From contig NZ_JAGYPL010000002.1 of assembly GCF_018343715.1 (NCBI RefSeq), positions 938,364 to 1,002,363 of the forward strand: a DNA stretch of 64,000 nucleotides, read 5' to 3'. This document shows, one piece after another, positions 51,152 to 60,827 of this stretch; within the stretch, counting starts at the first letter, position 1, and each line of letters starts with the position of its first letter. The notes under the pieces were generated by a model. That model saw only the letters and a list, made by a program, of their open reading frames with translations, made no database searches and was not told the origin of the DNA. Made by a program: the position numbers and the translations under genes. The stretch is from Bacillus sp. FJAT-49711 (GTDB lineage: Bacteria > Bacillota > Bacilli > Bacillales > Bacillaceae_C).

Positions 51152-51616
51152 TCAGAATTTATTAGGCGTGGCTTCGGATTCAGACACTGGTAAAATTACA
51201 CGTCTGTTAACTGGAGAGCCCAACAAAATGGAAGTTCTAGTACTTCCGAATGGGATCAGTTTTTCGATTAAGTGTGTTAGTTCTTCAGTTCCGTTTAATG
51301 CTGCTTTAATATAATAATGAACGTGGCCAGTGGCTTTATGGCATTCGAGCACATCTGGTTCATCAGAAATCATCTTTTCAAATTCATCTAGAGATACTTG
51401 TAGACTACTTAATTCGATCATGACCAATAACTTTCTTCCAACTGCCTCGGGAGGAACATGAGCATAGAAACCGCCAATAATTCCTTTTTCTTGAAGTCGC
51501 TTTAGGCGTTCTGCAACACTGGGGCGGCTAAGGGCTAATTTCTTGGATAACTCACTTATTGTCATTCGTCCATCCAACTGGAGCAATTTAATCATATTCA
51601 AATCTATTTGATCCAT
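51152..51616 (-). CDS. Lrp/AsnC-family transcriptional regulator
   Basis: A 154-residue leucine-responsive-type regulator. ATG at 51616 is chosen because GGGAG lies seven to eight bases upstream in what would otherwise be coding sequence. The N-terminal helix-turn-helix reads MTISELSKKLALSRPSVAER and the C-terminal RAM ligand domain includes LECHKATGHVHYYIKAA. It is divergent from the YkvI-type transporter and ureohydrolase genes. Control of an amino-acid or guanidino-compound pathway is therefore likely. Confidence 0.92.
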   Translation of the reverse strand: MDQIDLNMIKLLQLDGRMTISELSKKLALSRPSVAERLKRLQEKGIIGGFYAHVPPEAVGRKLLVMIELSSLQVSLDEFEKMISDEPDVLECHKATGHVHYYIKAALNGTEELTHLIEKLIPFGSTRTSILLGSPVNRRVILPVSESEATPNKF

Positions 51617-52021
51617 TCTTCCGCTCCCTTCAAAATGTAAACCGTAAATTAAATTTTCCTTCAAAATAAAGTTTAATCTCTTTAAAGACCTTCATTATAG
51701 TATGTAAATCATCCTATTATTATACTATTATATAAGATAAATACAAATAGTACGAAAAGATAGAAAATAAGAGTAAATAGTTACCTTAAGAAAGAGAATA
51801 CGAAGACAATATATGAATATACCTCCGGTGAAAATTCAGGCTAGATTATTACAAAAGAAATATAGAAGGATTGAATTTTTTTAATCTATTATAAGGGAGC
51901 TGGTGATGGGATTATTGTACGGGGGAAGATCATTGTTTGAAAAAGCATTAGTTTAAGAAAAATTTCAGGTAGAACTTATTTAATATCACTTATATTTAAG
52001 GGAACTAGAAAAGAGGTTAAC
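51617..52021. promoter_or_regulatory. divergent control region of the Lrp and transporter genes
   Basis: This region of 405 bases holds no full gene. A 16-codon frame at 51906-51956 (MGLLYGGRSLFEKALV) has a fair ribosome binding site (AAGGGAG) and could be a leader peptide or a gene remnant. AT-rich stretches at about 51700-51740 and 51870-51895 probably contain promoters. I recognise no riboswitch. Confidence 0.4.
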
Positions 52022-53128
52022 ATGAATAATACTTTTAAAATTATCGTTATAGCAGGAGCGTTTGTGTCATTTATTCTAGGTGCTGGAACAGCAACAGGAC
52101 AAGAAATTTTGCAGTTTTTTGTATCTTTTGGTTACTTTGGGATTGCAGCTATAATTATTGCAGCCATTTTACATATGTGGTTTGGAGCTTATGCAATGGA
52201 TGTGGGGATCCGCTTAAAGGTTGATGATTCAAAGGATGTATTTATTTATTTTTGCGGTAAATATCTTGGCATCTTCTTATACTGGTTCGCACAATTATTT
52301 ATACTAGTTGTATTTGTAGTTATGATTTCGGGTGCAGGGGCAACTGTTTCAGAACATTTCGGCTCAGGAATTGTTACTGGTAGAGCAATAATGGCCATTT
52401 TAGTATTAATCACGGTTTTATTACGACTAGATACGATCGTAAAGATTTTAGGGATTGCAGGACCAATTATTATTATATTTGCGGTAATTGTCGGAGCAGG
52501 AAATTATGATTCTTCTGGATTTTCTCAAGCAGGAGAAATAATAAAGGAACTTAGTCTATTGAAAGCGACTGATTACTGGTGGCAATCAGGTTTTGTTTAT
52601 TCGTCATTTGTTTTACTAGTAGCTTTACCATTCCTCGTAAACTTAGGGAAAAATGAACTAAATAGAAAGAATGTTATCATTGGCGGAGCCTTAGGTGGTT
52701 TAATCATGTTAATTGGAGTTTTTGCTATCTATATTGGAATTCTTTCAAACATAGAACAGCTTCACACGAAAGATATTCCAACCTTATTTTTAGCAAATCA
52801 ATTAAGTCCAGTATTAGCATCAATATTTTCGATTATATTGCTGATCGCTATTTATACAACAGCGGTTGGAATGCTTTGGACTGTTTCTATACAGTTCTCA
52901 AAAGGTAATATATTGAAATATCGAATCATCGCAGTTTCATTGACAATTCTCGGGTTCATAGGTGGGTTATTGCCATTTGCGAAAATAATAGATCTTGTGT
53001 ATCCAATAGTCGGTTATATTGGTTTACTGTTGATGGTTGGAATGCTTTATCGTCAATTTATAAATAAAGGAAAAATTGAAAGTGCATCGTCCAATCTATT
53101 CAAATTAAATAAAACTTTAAGTAAATGA
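52022..53128 (+). CDS. YkvI-family membrane transporter
   Basis: A 368-residue membrane protein with about ten helices, similar to uncharacterised YkvI-type proteins that are distantly related to amino-acid/sodium symporters. The first helix contains SFILGAGTATGQEILQFFVS, with a glycine-rich unwound segment typical of LeuT-fold carriers. The ATG follows GAGGTT. The stop is nine bases before the ureohydrolase gene, so the two are co-translated. The transported substrate is probably the guanidino or amide compound split by that enzyme. This link is inference. Confidence 0.85.
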   Translation: MNNTFKIIVIAGAFVSFILGAGTATGQEILQFFVSFGYFGIAAIIIAAILHMWFGAYAMDVGIRLKVDDSKDVFIYFCGKYLGIFLYWFAQLFILVVFVVMISGAGATVSEHFGSGIVTGRAIMAILVLITVLLRLDTIVKILGIAGPIIIIFAVIVGAGNYDSSGFSQAGEIIKELSLLKATDYWWQSGFVYSSFVLLVALPFLVNLGKNELNRKNVIIGGALGGLIMLIGVFAIYIGILSNIEQLHTKDIPTLFLANQLSPVLASIFSIILLIAIYTTAVGMLWTVSIQFSKGNILKYRIIAVSLTILGFIGGLLPFAKIIDLVYPIVGYIGLLLMVGMLYRQFINKGKIESASSNLFKLNKTLSK

Positions 53129-53137
53129 GGAGATAAT

Positions 53138-54112
53138 ATGAGTAAATATGGGAAACTACCAGATTATAAGAGAGTAAAATTGGATATGCCTTTTACAGGA
53201 ATTACGTCATTTAGAAAATATCCGATTTGTACTAATTTAGATGAATTAGATGCGGATATTGCCATAATCGGTGTTCCAAATGATATGACAACTGCATATC
53301 GCTCCGGGGCACGTATGGGACCTAGGTCGATACGTGAGCAATCTTCATTGTATGCATTTGGCTCAGGGTATGATCATGAAAGGGATATTGTTTATGATAA
53401 TGAAGGTTGGAAAATTGTTGACTGTGGAGATGTTTCCATTATTAATGGAGACGTGGAGCAAAGTCATGAAAATACTGAAGAAGCAATTAGGAAAATCATT
53501 TCCAGAGGAGCTATTCCTATCGTTCTAGGTGGGGATCATTCTATCACGAGTCCAGTGGCTTTTGCATTGGAAAGTGAGGAAAAAGTGAATGTTGTCCAAA
53601 TAGATGCTCACCTAGACTGGTTAAAGGATGTATCAGGTGGAAGGTTTACGTTAAGTAATCCTATGAGAAGAATGTCTGAGATGGATCATATTAATAAAAT
53701 GGCACAGCTTGGAATCAGGGGAGTCGGCAGCAGTCAAAAAGATGACTTCGATGATGCTTTTGCTTACGGAAGTACTATTTTGTCGCCAAAACAAATTAGA
53801 AAAATGGGTATTGAAGAAGCATTAAAGGATATGCCAGATGGCGAAAAATATTATGTTACGATTGATATTGATGGACTAGACGCTTCAGTTGCACCTGGAG
53901 CCGGCTCACCTTCACCTGGCGGATTTTATTACGATGAAGTAAGTGAAATATTAGAGGTCGTAGCGAAAAAAGGTAAAGTAATCGGTTTTGATTTGGTGGA
54001 AGTGAATCCATTATATGATCCTACTGGGGTAACTTCGCAAATTGCTGCTAGACTTATCATTGATTTTATAAACTTTATAATAAGAGAGAAGCAATTAAAT
54101 CCGGAGAAATAG
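53138..54112 (+). CDS. ureohydrolase-family protein (agmatinase-like)
   Basis: A 324-residue binuclear-manganese hydrolase of the arginase/agmatinase family. All metal-ligand motifs are present: GGDHS near residues 132-136, DAHLDW near 156-161 and DIDGLDAS near 246-253. The family releases urea from a guanidino substrate such as agmatine or guanidinobutyrate; some members hydrolyse guanidine or formimino compounds. The ATG follows GAGGAG. Operon partnership with a YkvI-type carrier and a divergent Lrp regulator supports catabolism of an imported nitrogen compound. The exact substrate is not fixed. Confidence 0.9.
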   Translation: MSKYGKLPDYKRVKLDMPFTGITSFRKYPICTNLDELDADIAIIGVPNDMTTAYRSGARMGPRSIREQSSLYAFGSGYDHERDIVYDNEGWKIVDCGDVSIINGDVEQSHENTEEAIRKIISRGAIPIVLGGDHSITSPVAFALESEEKVNVVQIDAHLDWLKDVSGGRFTLSNPMRRMSEMDHINKMAQLGIRGVGSSQKDDFDDAFAYGSTILSPKQIRKMGIEEALKDMPDGEKYYVTIDIDGLDASVAPGAGSPSPGGFYYDEVSEILEVVAKKGKVIGFDLVEVNPLYDPTGVTSQIAARLIIDFINFIIREKQLNPEK

Positions 54113-54274
54113 ACTTTGTAGAGGTGAAGGTTTTTACTTTGTGCTGCTTGCTATCCTGCACTAGAATCCTGAAAATAGAGAGTTTTCTCGACTTTTGATT
54201 TGTGCGTATAAAGATATAAACATACAATATATAAATTTTTCACGATGCATAAATACTTGGAAAAATAGATCATG

Positions 54275-54312
54275 AGATCGGGTGCCAAAAGAGCTCCTGA
54301 TCTTATTTTTTT
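54275..54312 (+). terminator. rho-independent terminator after the ureohydrolase gene
   Basis: AGATCGGG-T-GC (54275-54285) pairs with GC-T-CCTGATCT (54293-54303) with one mismatch and one G-U pair. A T-rich tract follows to 54312. Confidence 0.75.
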
Positions 54313-54524
54313 AGGGTGATCGAACGTACTGTGAATCAAGGTATAGATTTGAATGGAAAATCGGTTTATGATATTTATAGGAATCTGAATACAATTTATT
54401 TATTGAATAATCAAAAGGATTAAATTAGATGATTAAATATTTAGTAAACCTATGTTGAAAACTCGAAGCTAAAGAGAATTTATGAGTCTATTATTCTAAA
54501 ATATCCAAATAAGGGGGAGAAGTT
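54313..54524. other. intergenic region before the second membrane AraC gene
   Basis: A 35-codon frame (GTG 54316 to TAA 54421-54423, with IERTVNQGIDLNGKSVYDIY) directly follows the terminator and lacks a ribosome binding site. It may be the tail of a lost gene. The remaining bases up to the GGGGGAGAAG site of the next gene hold no recognisable feature. Confidence 0.35.
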
Positions 54525-56873
54525 ATGATTAGGGGAGCGTTTTCGAGTTTTCGGTTTAGAAGTGTATTTATTAAAATATCCCTTAGTTTATGCGCTTTGG
54601 TTATATTACCAATATTAATTGTTGGCTTATTTGGAAATTGGTATAGTCAAAAAATTATTCAAAAAGAAGTTGACCAATCTAGCTTGCAAATGTTAGATCA
54701 GACTAGAAGATTGATGGATAACGAATTAAATAATATAGATTCCATAACCGTTCAATTGGCCAATAATGATTCACTAATAGATGCTATTCAAATGCAAAAT
54801 ATAGATACTATGGAACCGCATTTAAATAATATACAGTATTATTTGCGAGATTTATATATATCATCACCTTATATCGATTCTATTTACGTATACTACCAAA
54901 ATATCGATATGATACAATCGGCCATTACAGGGTTGCATCCAATGTCTGAATTTGAACAGAAAGAAATTATTAATATTTTTGATGGTATGGATAAGAAAAG
55001 AAAGTGGGTACTACCGACTACAGTTGAGGGCAGAATGCCTGAAAATTCAACTGTTACTCTAATAAGACCAATTCCCCTGATTGGTAAGGATAATAGTGGA
55101 GCTATTATCGTGAATTTAAATAGAAATGTTTTATTCCAAAATCATTCTGCAAGACTGATGAGGGAGGGGGAGCAAATATGGATGCTTCATCCTAACGATA
55201 ATTTTGGCTTTGATACAAGGGAAGGGAAGTCACTGACCCCCATTGAACTTCGAAATGTTAAAGGGGAGATAAACGGTGATATGAATACCTTTATCAAAAA
55301 GTTCCGTGGTGAAAAATACAGTTTTACATCCGTTACTTCGCCCCATACGGGTTGGAAATATATTTATTTAGTTCCTACAAATACTCTATATTCAGGTAGT
55401 TATGTAATTAAAGTTTTTATGTTTTTGTTATCGGCTATATCAATCATGTTCTCCATTATCTTGGCTATCATTATTGCGAAAAAAATTTATAACCCGATTC
55501 AAGCGTTAATTAATATTATTAATTCTCATAAAAATAAAATAGAAAAGAACATACAAAGTACAGGTGAGGTTCCTTTCATTTTATCTTCATTTGAACAATT
55601 ATCACTTGATCAGCAATTATTAAAAAACGAATTACAAAATAATTTAAGCGCTTTCCGTGAAAGTTATTTAAAAACACTGTTATATGAGAAATCGGCACGT
55701 GATAATGAGAGGTTATTTAAATTAGAAGATTATGGGGTTAAATTCACCACTTTTGGTTACTTTGTAGGTGTTTTAAGAATAGACGATTACGATGATTTCA
55801 AAAAAAGAAATAATGATTTAGATATAGAGCTGTATAAAAAATTTATTGAAAAGGTCAGTGAAGAGGTTGCCACAGAAATATTTAATACAGTAACAATCAA
55901 TATGGACGGCAGTGATATTATTTTGATCTGTAATCTAAAGAAAGTAATATCTACAAATGAGACAAATGAAAATGCATATAAGATGTTTACAACTATTAGT
56001 CATCAAATTACACATTATTTAGATCTTTCCATAACTATTGGAATAGGGGAAGTTGTTTCAGGGATAGGGGCAGTATCTACCTCTTTTGAAAAGGCTATAC
56101 AATCACTAAATTTAACATCATATAAAGGCAATGGTTCAATCGTAGCTTATTGGCAAATAGAGTCAAATAAAAATATTTATAATAATATTTTTGGTAAGGT
56201 AGGTAAAGCGGAAGAGGCAATATTGCTTGCTATTAAAAATAAGGATGAAAAACAAATTGAACAAAGTGTCTTTGACTTTTTTTCCTTATTCAAAAGTTCT
56301 AAAGAGTATCCTTTTACACTGATTCAGCATGTAGTTCTGTCCTTAGTCAATTCAATAATTGAAAAGCTATCCAATTTAGGATTGCCACTTAATGTGGAGA
56401 AGGAAATTTCGGCACTTTATATTAAAGTTATTCATTTTGATTCCATAGATCAATTAGAAAATTGGGCATCAAGCTATATACTTGAATTAAATAGTCTATT
56501 AGAGAAAGAATTCACTCACGTTAATCATGATGTTACTGAACATATACTTGGTTATATTCAAGCTAATTTTAATAAGGAAATTTCACTAAACGGAATAGCA
56601 GATAAACTTGCATTAGATCCATCTCATATTAGCCGTATATTCAAACAAAAATTTGGTACTAATTTTATGGAATATACTATTACTTTACGATTAGACAAAG
56701 CAAAAGAATTATTAACGGCATCTGACGTGACGGTAAAAGAAATAGGACAATTAGTTGGATATACAAATATCCACAGTTTTATCCGTATCTTTAAAAAATA
56801 TGAGGGAATAACACCCGGGAAATATAGGGAGATAAATAATCGGAAAATGCTCGATGTTAATAAAGTATATTAA
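54525..56873 (+). CDS. membrane-bound AraC-family regulator with extracellular Cache-like sensor
   Basis: A 782-residue regulator similar in build to the one at 29906-32179. A helix lies at about 17-39, an extracellular sensor over about 45-300, and a second helix at about 303-325. A linker domain and two C-terminal helix-turn-helix motifs follow (ISLNGIADKLALDPSHISRI and TVKEIGQLVGYTNIHSFIRI). The ATG follows GGGGGAG. It is upstream of the Opp-type importer and sulfatase genes in the same direction and is the likely activator of that operon. Confidence 0.92.
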   Translation: MIRGAFSSFRFRSVFIKISLSLCALVILPILIVGLFGNWYSQKIIQKEVDQSSLQMLDQTRRLMDNELNNIDSITVQLANNDSLIDAIQMQNIDTMEPHLNNIQYYLRDLYISSPYIDSIYVYYQNIDMIQSAITGLHPMSEFEQKEIINIFDGMDKKRKWVLPTTVEGRMPENSTVTLIRPIPLIGKDNSGAIIVNLNRNVLFQNHSARLMREGEQIWMLHPNDNFGFDTREGKSLTPIELRNVKGEINGDMNTFIKKFRGEKYSFTSVTSPHTGWKYIYLVPTNTLYSGSYVIKVFMFLLSAISIMFSIILAIIIAKKIYNPIQALINIINSHKNKIEKNIQSTGEVPFILSSFEQLSLDQQLLKNELQNNLSAFRESYLKTLLYEKSARDNERLFKLEDYGVKFTTFGYFVGVLRIDDYDDFKKRNNDLDIELYKKFIEKVSEEVATEIFNTVTINMDGSDIILICNLKKVISTNETNENAYKMFTTISHQITHYLDLSITIGIGEVVSGIGAVSTSFEKAIQSLNLTSYKGNGSIVAYWQIESNKNIYNNIFGKVGKAEEAILLAIKNKDEKQIEQSVFDFFSLFKSSKEYPFTLIQHVVLSLVNSIIEKLSNLGLPLNVEKEISALYIKVIHFDSIDQLENWASSYILELNSLLEKEFTHVNHDVTEHILGYIQANFNKEISLNGIADKLALDPSHISRIFKQKFGTNFMEYTITLRLDKAKELLTASDVTVKEIGQLVGYTNIHSFIRIFKKYEGITPGKYREINNRKMLDVNKVY

Positions 56874-57242
56874 TAAGAATATTTTATATATAGCCTATGG
56901 AGTACCAATTGAAATAAGGACTTGCCCATCCATTTACAAAAACCCCATTTAGGGGTTTTTGTGTTATACGAGGCATTAATGCTACTAAAATATTGATTAT
57001 GACAGCACTACATACAGGGTTGCAAGAATAGTACACGATATCAAAAGAGGGCTATTCGTGTTGTAAAGAAAGAGGAGAGTCATCGATTGGAACGAAAAGC
57101 ATGATAGTGACATTACATCAAAAATAATCCATTGATTAAATGTTCAATATAATCTAACCTTTTAAACAAATTAGAAAAAGGGGGATAAAATAACTGAGTA
57201 ACTTTTGAATGCTATTTAAAATATAGGGAGGAATTGAAGAAA
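56874..57242. other. intergenic region before the Opp-type operon
   Basis: A strong terminator lies at 56936-56962. The rest, from about 56965 to 57224, carries no gene. A promoter controlled by the upstream AraC regulator is expected here, but no consensus hexamers are clear. Confidence 0.5.
56936..56962. terminator. bidirectional terminator after the AraC gene
   Basis: ACAAAAACCCC (56936-56946) and GGGGTTTTTGT (56952-56962) form a perfect 11-bp stem with a five-base loop, with the T-tract built into the stem. It separates the regulator from the importer operon. Confidence 0.85.
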
Positions 57243-58883
57243 ATGAGAGGCAAAAGGATCTTATTATTACTTATATCAATCGCGTTGCTGAGTTTTATAG
57301 TTGGATGTTCGGCAGATCAAAATGCAACAGGCAATAATGGTGGAAAGAAAAATTCAAGTGGTAAAGTGCAATTTCATTTAGGTGAAACTATTAATCCAGA
57401 GCAAGTATCAAATTTTAATCCTTTGCTTGCTACCGGAAACTGGTCCAACTTATTCGATTATATTTATGACTCCTTATTTTACTTTAACCCAGTTGAAGGA
57501 GAATTAATGCCTATCCTTGCAGCTGAAATGGGAACATGGTCCGAGGATCAGAAAACCTATACGATTGAGCTGCAAGATGGAGTTAAATGGCATGATGGAG
57601 AGGAATTCACTGCCGAAGATGTCCTTTTTACATTTAATGCGTTAAAAGAGAACAAAGCCTTAGATCGTTACCAAATTTGGGGAGAAAAGCGATTACAAGA
57701 AGTGGTCGTGGATGGAAATAAGGTTAATTTTAATTTAGATGATAAATTTCCTTCATTGCCTTACTATCTATCTACTGTTTATATAGTAGCGAAACATGCA
57801 TTTGGAAGTGAAGATCCATCGACTTACTTGAATAAAGAACCAATCGGTACAGGACCATTTATATTTAAGGGTGTAAATGAAAGCGCTATTACATTAGACA
57901 GGAATGCTGATTATTTTAATGGTGCTCCGAAAATAGATCAGTTAATCATTGATCGTTATAATAATTCCTCCACCCTTACATTAGCTTTGGAAAAAGGTGA
58001 AGTACACGCCTCCACGGGTACTGTTGCCATGCCAAGTATTCCGAAATTATTAGAGAACCCTGTCAATAAAATGCAAGTATATCCAGGATTAACTGTATTT
58101 AGTGTAATTATGAATAACGAGAAGTCAGGATTAAATGATCCGGCAGTTCGTAAGGCAATACAATTAGCTATTGATAGAAAGTCATTGATTGAGAAGGGCG
58201 AAATGAATGCTGTGTTCCCTGCGAATCCTGGTTTCCTTCCTAAGGTATTCGGGGATATGGCAGTCGATGATCTTTTTGATGATCCAAGCTATAGCTATAA
58301 CACTGAAGAGGCTAAGAAAGTCTTGGAAGGTGCAGGTTATAAGTTAAATTCAAAAGGAATCTATGAAAAAGACGGAAAAGAACTTTCTTTTGTCTATAAT
58401 ATGGCTGCAAATGCTCCCGCACAAAACAAGGAAGGAACTATGATTACTCAATGGCTAGAGGAAGCTGGTATTAAGACTTCTGTAAAATTGGTGACATGGC
58501 CTGAATTAACTAAGTTGGCAATGGCGGGTGACTTTGATTTACTGCAAAATGGTTTATCATTTCCACCAGATCCACAAGCTTCCTTAGAGGTGTTCCATAG
58601 TAAAATGACAGCACCTATTGGAGAAAACACAAGTGGTTTAAATTATATGCGCTTTAAAGATAGTGAAGTAGATCAGTGGTTAGATGAAGCGTTTGGTGCG
58701 GAACCCGAGGTCAGAAAGGAATTGTATGCAAAGATTCAACAGCGTATCGCAGAAACAGCCCCAATAGCGGTTATGTATAATGTCGGTGGCCATATTCCAT
58801 ACCGAACTGATGAATTTACTAATTTTGATGAAGATGTTCCGGTATATTCAGCACTATCTTTATCTAAAATTGAAAAAAAATAA
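57243..58883 (+). CDS. Opp-type ABC transporter substrate-binding lipoprotein (family 5)
   Basis: A 546-residue lipoprotein with a signal peptide ending in IVGC (lipidated Cys22). Its body follows dipeptide/oligopeptide-binding proteins, with DGVKWHDGEEFTAEDVLFTF, the conserved segment of the family. The ATG at 57243 is better spaced from AGGGAGGA than the TTG at 57234. Family-5 proteins also carry oligosaccharides, nickel and other solutes. Here the operon ends in a sulfatase and stands in a sugar region, so a sulfated oligosaccharide is a plausible ligand. Confidence 0.92.
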   Translation: MRGKRILLLLISIALLSFIVGCSADQNATGNNGGKKNSSGKVQFHLGETINPEQVSNFNPLLATGNWSNLFDYIYDSLFYFNPVEGELMPILAAEMGTWSEDQKTYTIELQDGVKWHDGEEFTAEDVLFTFNALKENKALDRYQIWGEKRLQEVVVDGNKVNFNLDDKFPSLPYYLSTVYIVAKHAFGSEDPSTYLNKEPIGTGPFIFKGVNESAITLDRNADYFNGAPKIDQLIIDRYNNSSTLTLALEKGEVHASTGTVAMPSIPKLLENPVNKMQVYPGLTVFSVIMNNEKSGLNDPAVRKAIQLAIDRKSLIEKGEMNAVFPANPGFLPKVFGDMAVDDLFDDPSYSYNTEEAKKVLEGAGYKLNSKGIYEKDGKELSFVYNMAANAPAQNKEGTMITQWLEEAGIKTSVKLVTWPELTKLAMAGDFDLLQNGLSFPPDPQASLEVFHSKMTAPIGENTSGLNYMRFKDSEVDQWLDEAFGAEPEVRKELYAKIQQRIAETAPIAVMYNVGGHIPYRTDEFTNFDEDVPVYSALSLSKIEKK

Positions 58884-58940
58884 AGATATATTTTATGGGG
58901 GTAGTGTAAAGGCTACCTCCCCGAATGGAGGAATAGTGGT

Positions 58941-59927
58941 TTGCGATTAAATTATGTTTATGTCTTGAAAAGAATCGGGTTTGCGTTAATAACACTTTTT
59001 GTTGCAATCACTGTGAATTTCTTGCTGCCACGTTTAATGGGGGGAAACCCAGCGGATACATTAGCATCTGAAATGGCACTCGGTTCACCTGAAGTAGCAG
59101 AAGCATTAAAGAAACAATTTGGTTTGGAAAGTTCGAATATATTTTTTCAATATAAGCAATATCTTATCCAGCTCTTTCAAGGAAATATGGGGATCTCATA
59201 TGTAAACTATCCTGCACCAGTCATTGAAGTTGTATTGAAGGCTTTACCTTGGACGTTAGGAACAGTTTTGATTGCTACTTTATTTAGTTATGCGATTGGA
59301 TGGATGATTGGGATTAAAGGGGCATGGAAATCCGGATCTTTGTTTGACAATACATCCTTATTTACTTCATTTTTTCTTAATTCGGTACCTTACTTTTGGA
59401 TAGGTATTATTATGATTATGATTTTCTCATTTCATTTAGACTGGCTCCCATTGGGAAAAGCTATACCGTCTGATTATGACACTTTAACATTTATGGGAAA
59501 GGTTGCAGCTATTATAAAACATGCCATTTTACCAGTTGTTACGATGGTTATTGCTTCATTGGCGGGACATATTCTCGTATTAAGGAACAATCTAATGAGT
59601 GTATTATCTGAGGATTATATGCTTCTTGCGAAAGCGAAAGGTCTATCTACAAGGAGACGTAAATATATCTATGGTGCCAGAAATGCTCTTTTACCATCTT
59701 TCACAGGTTTAATGATTACTCTTGGCCATGTTATTGGTGGGGCTTTAACGATGGAAATCGTTTTTTCATATCCGGGTGTTGGATTACTTACTTTTAATGC
59801 AATCCTCAATCACGATTTTCCGTTAATACAAGGATCATTTTTATTTATAGCCATCTCGGTCATTATTGCAAACCTAATCGCGGATATTATGTATCCGTTT
59901 ATTGACCCACGTGTAGCATTGGAATAG
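58941..59927 (+). CDS. Opp-type ABC transporter permease, DppB/OppB type
   Basis: A 328-residue membrane subunit with six helices. It starts at TTG after GGAGG with nine bases between. The N-terminal pattern ITVNFLLPRLMGGNPADTL is that of OppB-type permeases, and the ATPase-contact loop includes LLAKAKGLSTRRRKYIYGAR. It follows the binding-protein gene by 57 bases and precedes the second permease by 11 bases. Confidence 0.93.
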   Translation: MRLNYVYVLKRIGFALITLFVAITVNFLLPRLMGGNPADTLASEMALGSPEVAEALKKQFGLESSNIFFQYKQYLIQLFQGNMGISYVNYPAPVIEVVLKALPWTLGTVLIATLFSYAIGWMIGIKGAWKSGSLFDNTSLFTSFFLNSVPYFWIGIIMIMIFSFHLDWLPLGKAIPSDYDTLTFMGKVAAIIKHAILPVVTMVIASLAGHILVLRNNLMSVLSEDYMLLAKAKGLSTRRRKYIYGARNALLPSFTGLMITLGHVIGGALTMEIVFSYPGVGLLTFNAILNHDFPLIQGSFLFIAISVIIANLIADIMYPFIDPRVALE

Positions 59928-59938
59928 GAGGCAAATAA

Positions 59939-60802
59939 ATGAAAAGACTTTTCTCTTTAGTAAAAGCTTTTTGGAACCTATTTCCTGGCATAAAAGGGAA
60001 GTTAGGATTTTCCATCATTTTAGTTTTTGTAATTATCGCCATTTTTGGTTCTAGTATAGCACCATATAAGAAAAATAATATTGCATTTGAATCATGGTTA
60101 GCACCATCGGGAAAACATTGGTTAGGGACTGATAGTTATGGTCAAGATGTTCTTTCTCAAATGATTTATGGTACCCAGACATCATTGCTTGTAGGAATAG
60201 TAGCCGGTTTTATAACTACAGTAATTGGTATTTTAGTAGGTCTTGTAGCAGGGTATAAAGGTGGATGGATCGGAGGAGGATTGATGAGAATTGTTGATTT
60301 ATTTCTAATCATTCCAACACTTGCCTTAATGATCATCCTTGCCTCATTTCTTCCATCTATGGGTGTCATGAGTACGATTCTTATTATTGGGCTATTAAGC
60401 TGGCTTTACATGGCAAGAAGTATACGCAGTCAAACAATGTCCGAAAGGGAAAGTGGATATGTCGAGGCCGCTAGAATGGCTGGAATGAGTGATATCGAAA
60501 TAATGTTTAGGGAAATTATGCCAAACATTATTCCTGTTATCTTAGCTAATTTAGTATTAGTCACGACACAGGCTGTGCTTGCAGAAGCAGGCTTGAGCTT
60601 TTTGGGCTTGGGAGACCCGACGGCAGTAAGTTGGGGGACAATCCTCTCACTAGCACATGCAAATAACGCTATAATGTTCAATGCTTGGTGGTGGCTATTA
60701 CCGCCCGGCCTAGCTATAGCAGGTCTGTGCTTTGGATTTATTTTAATAGGAAATGGCATCCTCGACCGTTATCAATCTACTAGAGGAAATGCTGCTTTGT
60801 AA
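59939..60802 (+). CDS. Opp-type ABC transporter permease, DppC/OppC type
   Basis: A 287-residue membrane subunit with six helices. It contains HWLGTDSYGQDVLSQMIYGT, the signature after the first helix of OppC-type permeases. The contact loop reads YVEAARMAGMSDIEIMFREI. The ATG follows ATAGGAGG. It lies 25 bases before the first ATPase gene. Confidence 0.93.
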   Translation: MKRLFSLVKAFWNLFPGIKGKLGFSIILVFVIIAIFGSSIAPYKKNNIAFESWLAPSGKHWLGTDSYGQDVLSQMIYGTQTSLLVGIVAGFITTVIGILVGLVAGYKGGWIGGGLMRIVDLFLIIPTLALMIILASFLPSMGVMSTILIIGLLSWLYMARSIRSQTMSERESGYVEAARMAGMSDIEIMFREIMPNIIPVILANLVLVTTQAVLAEAGLSFLGLGDPTAVSWGTILSLAHANNAIMFNAWWWLLPPGLAIAGLCFGFILIGNGILDRYQSTRGNAAL

Positions 60803-60827
60803 ATACTAGTAAAAGGAGAGTCTACCT

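Noticed and set aside
51870-52020. Possible guanidine or other riboswitch before the transporter-ureohydrolase genes
   Set aside because: The conserved bases of the known guanidine motifs were not found, and no terminator-antiterminator pair is visible.
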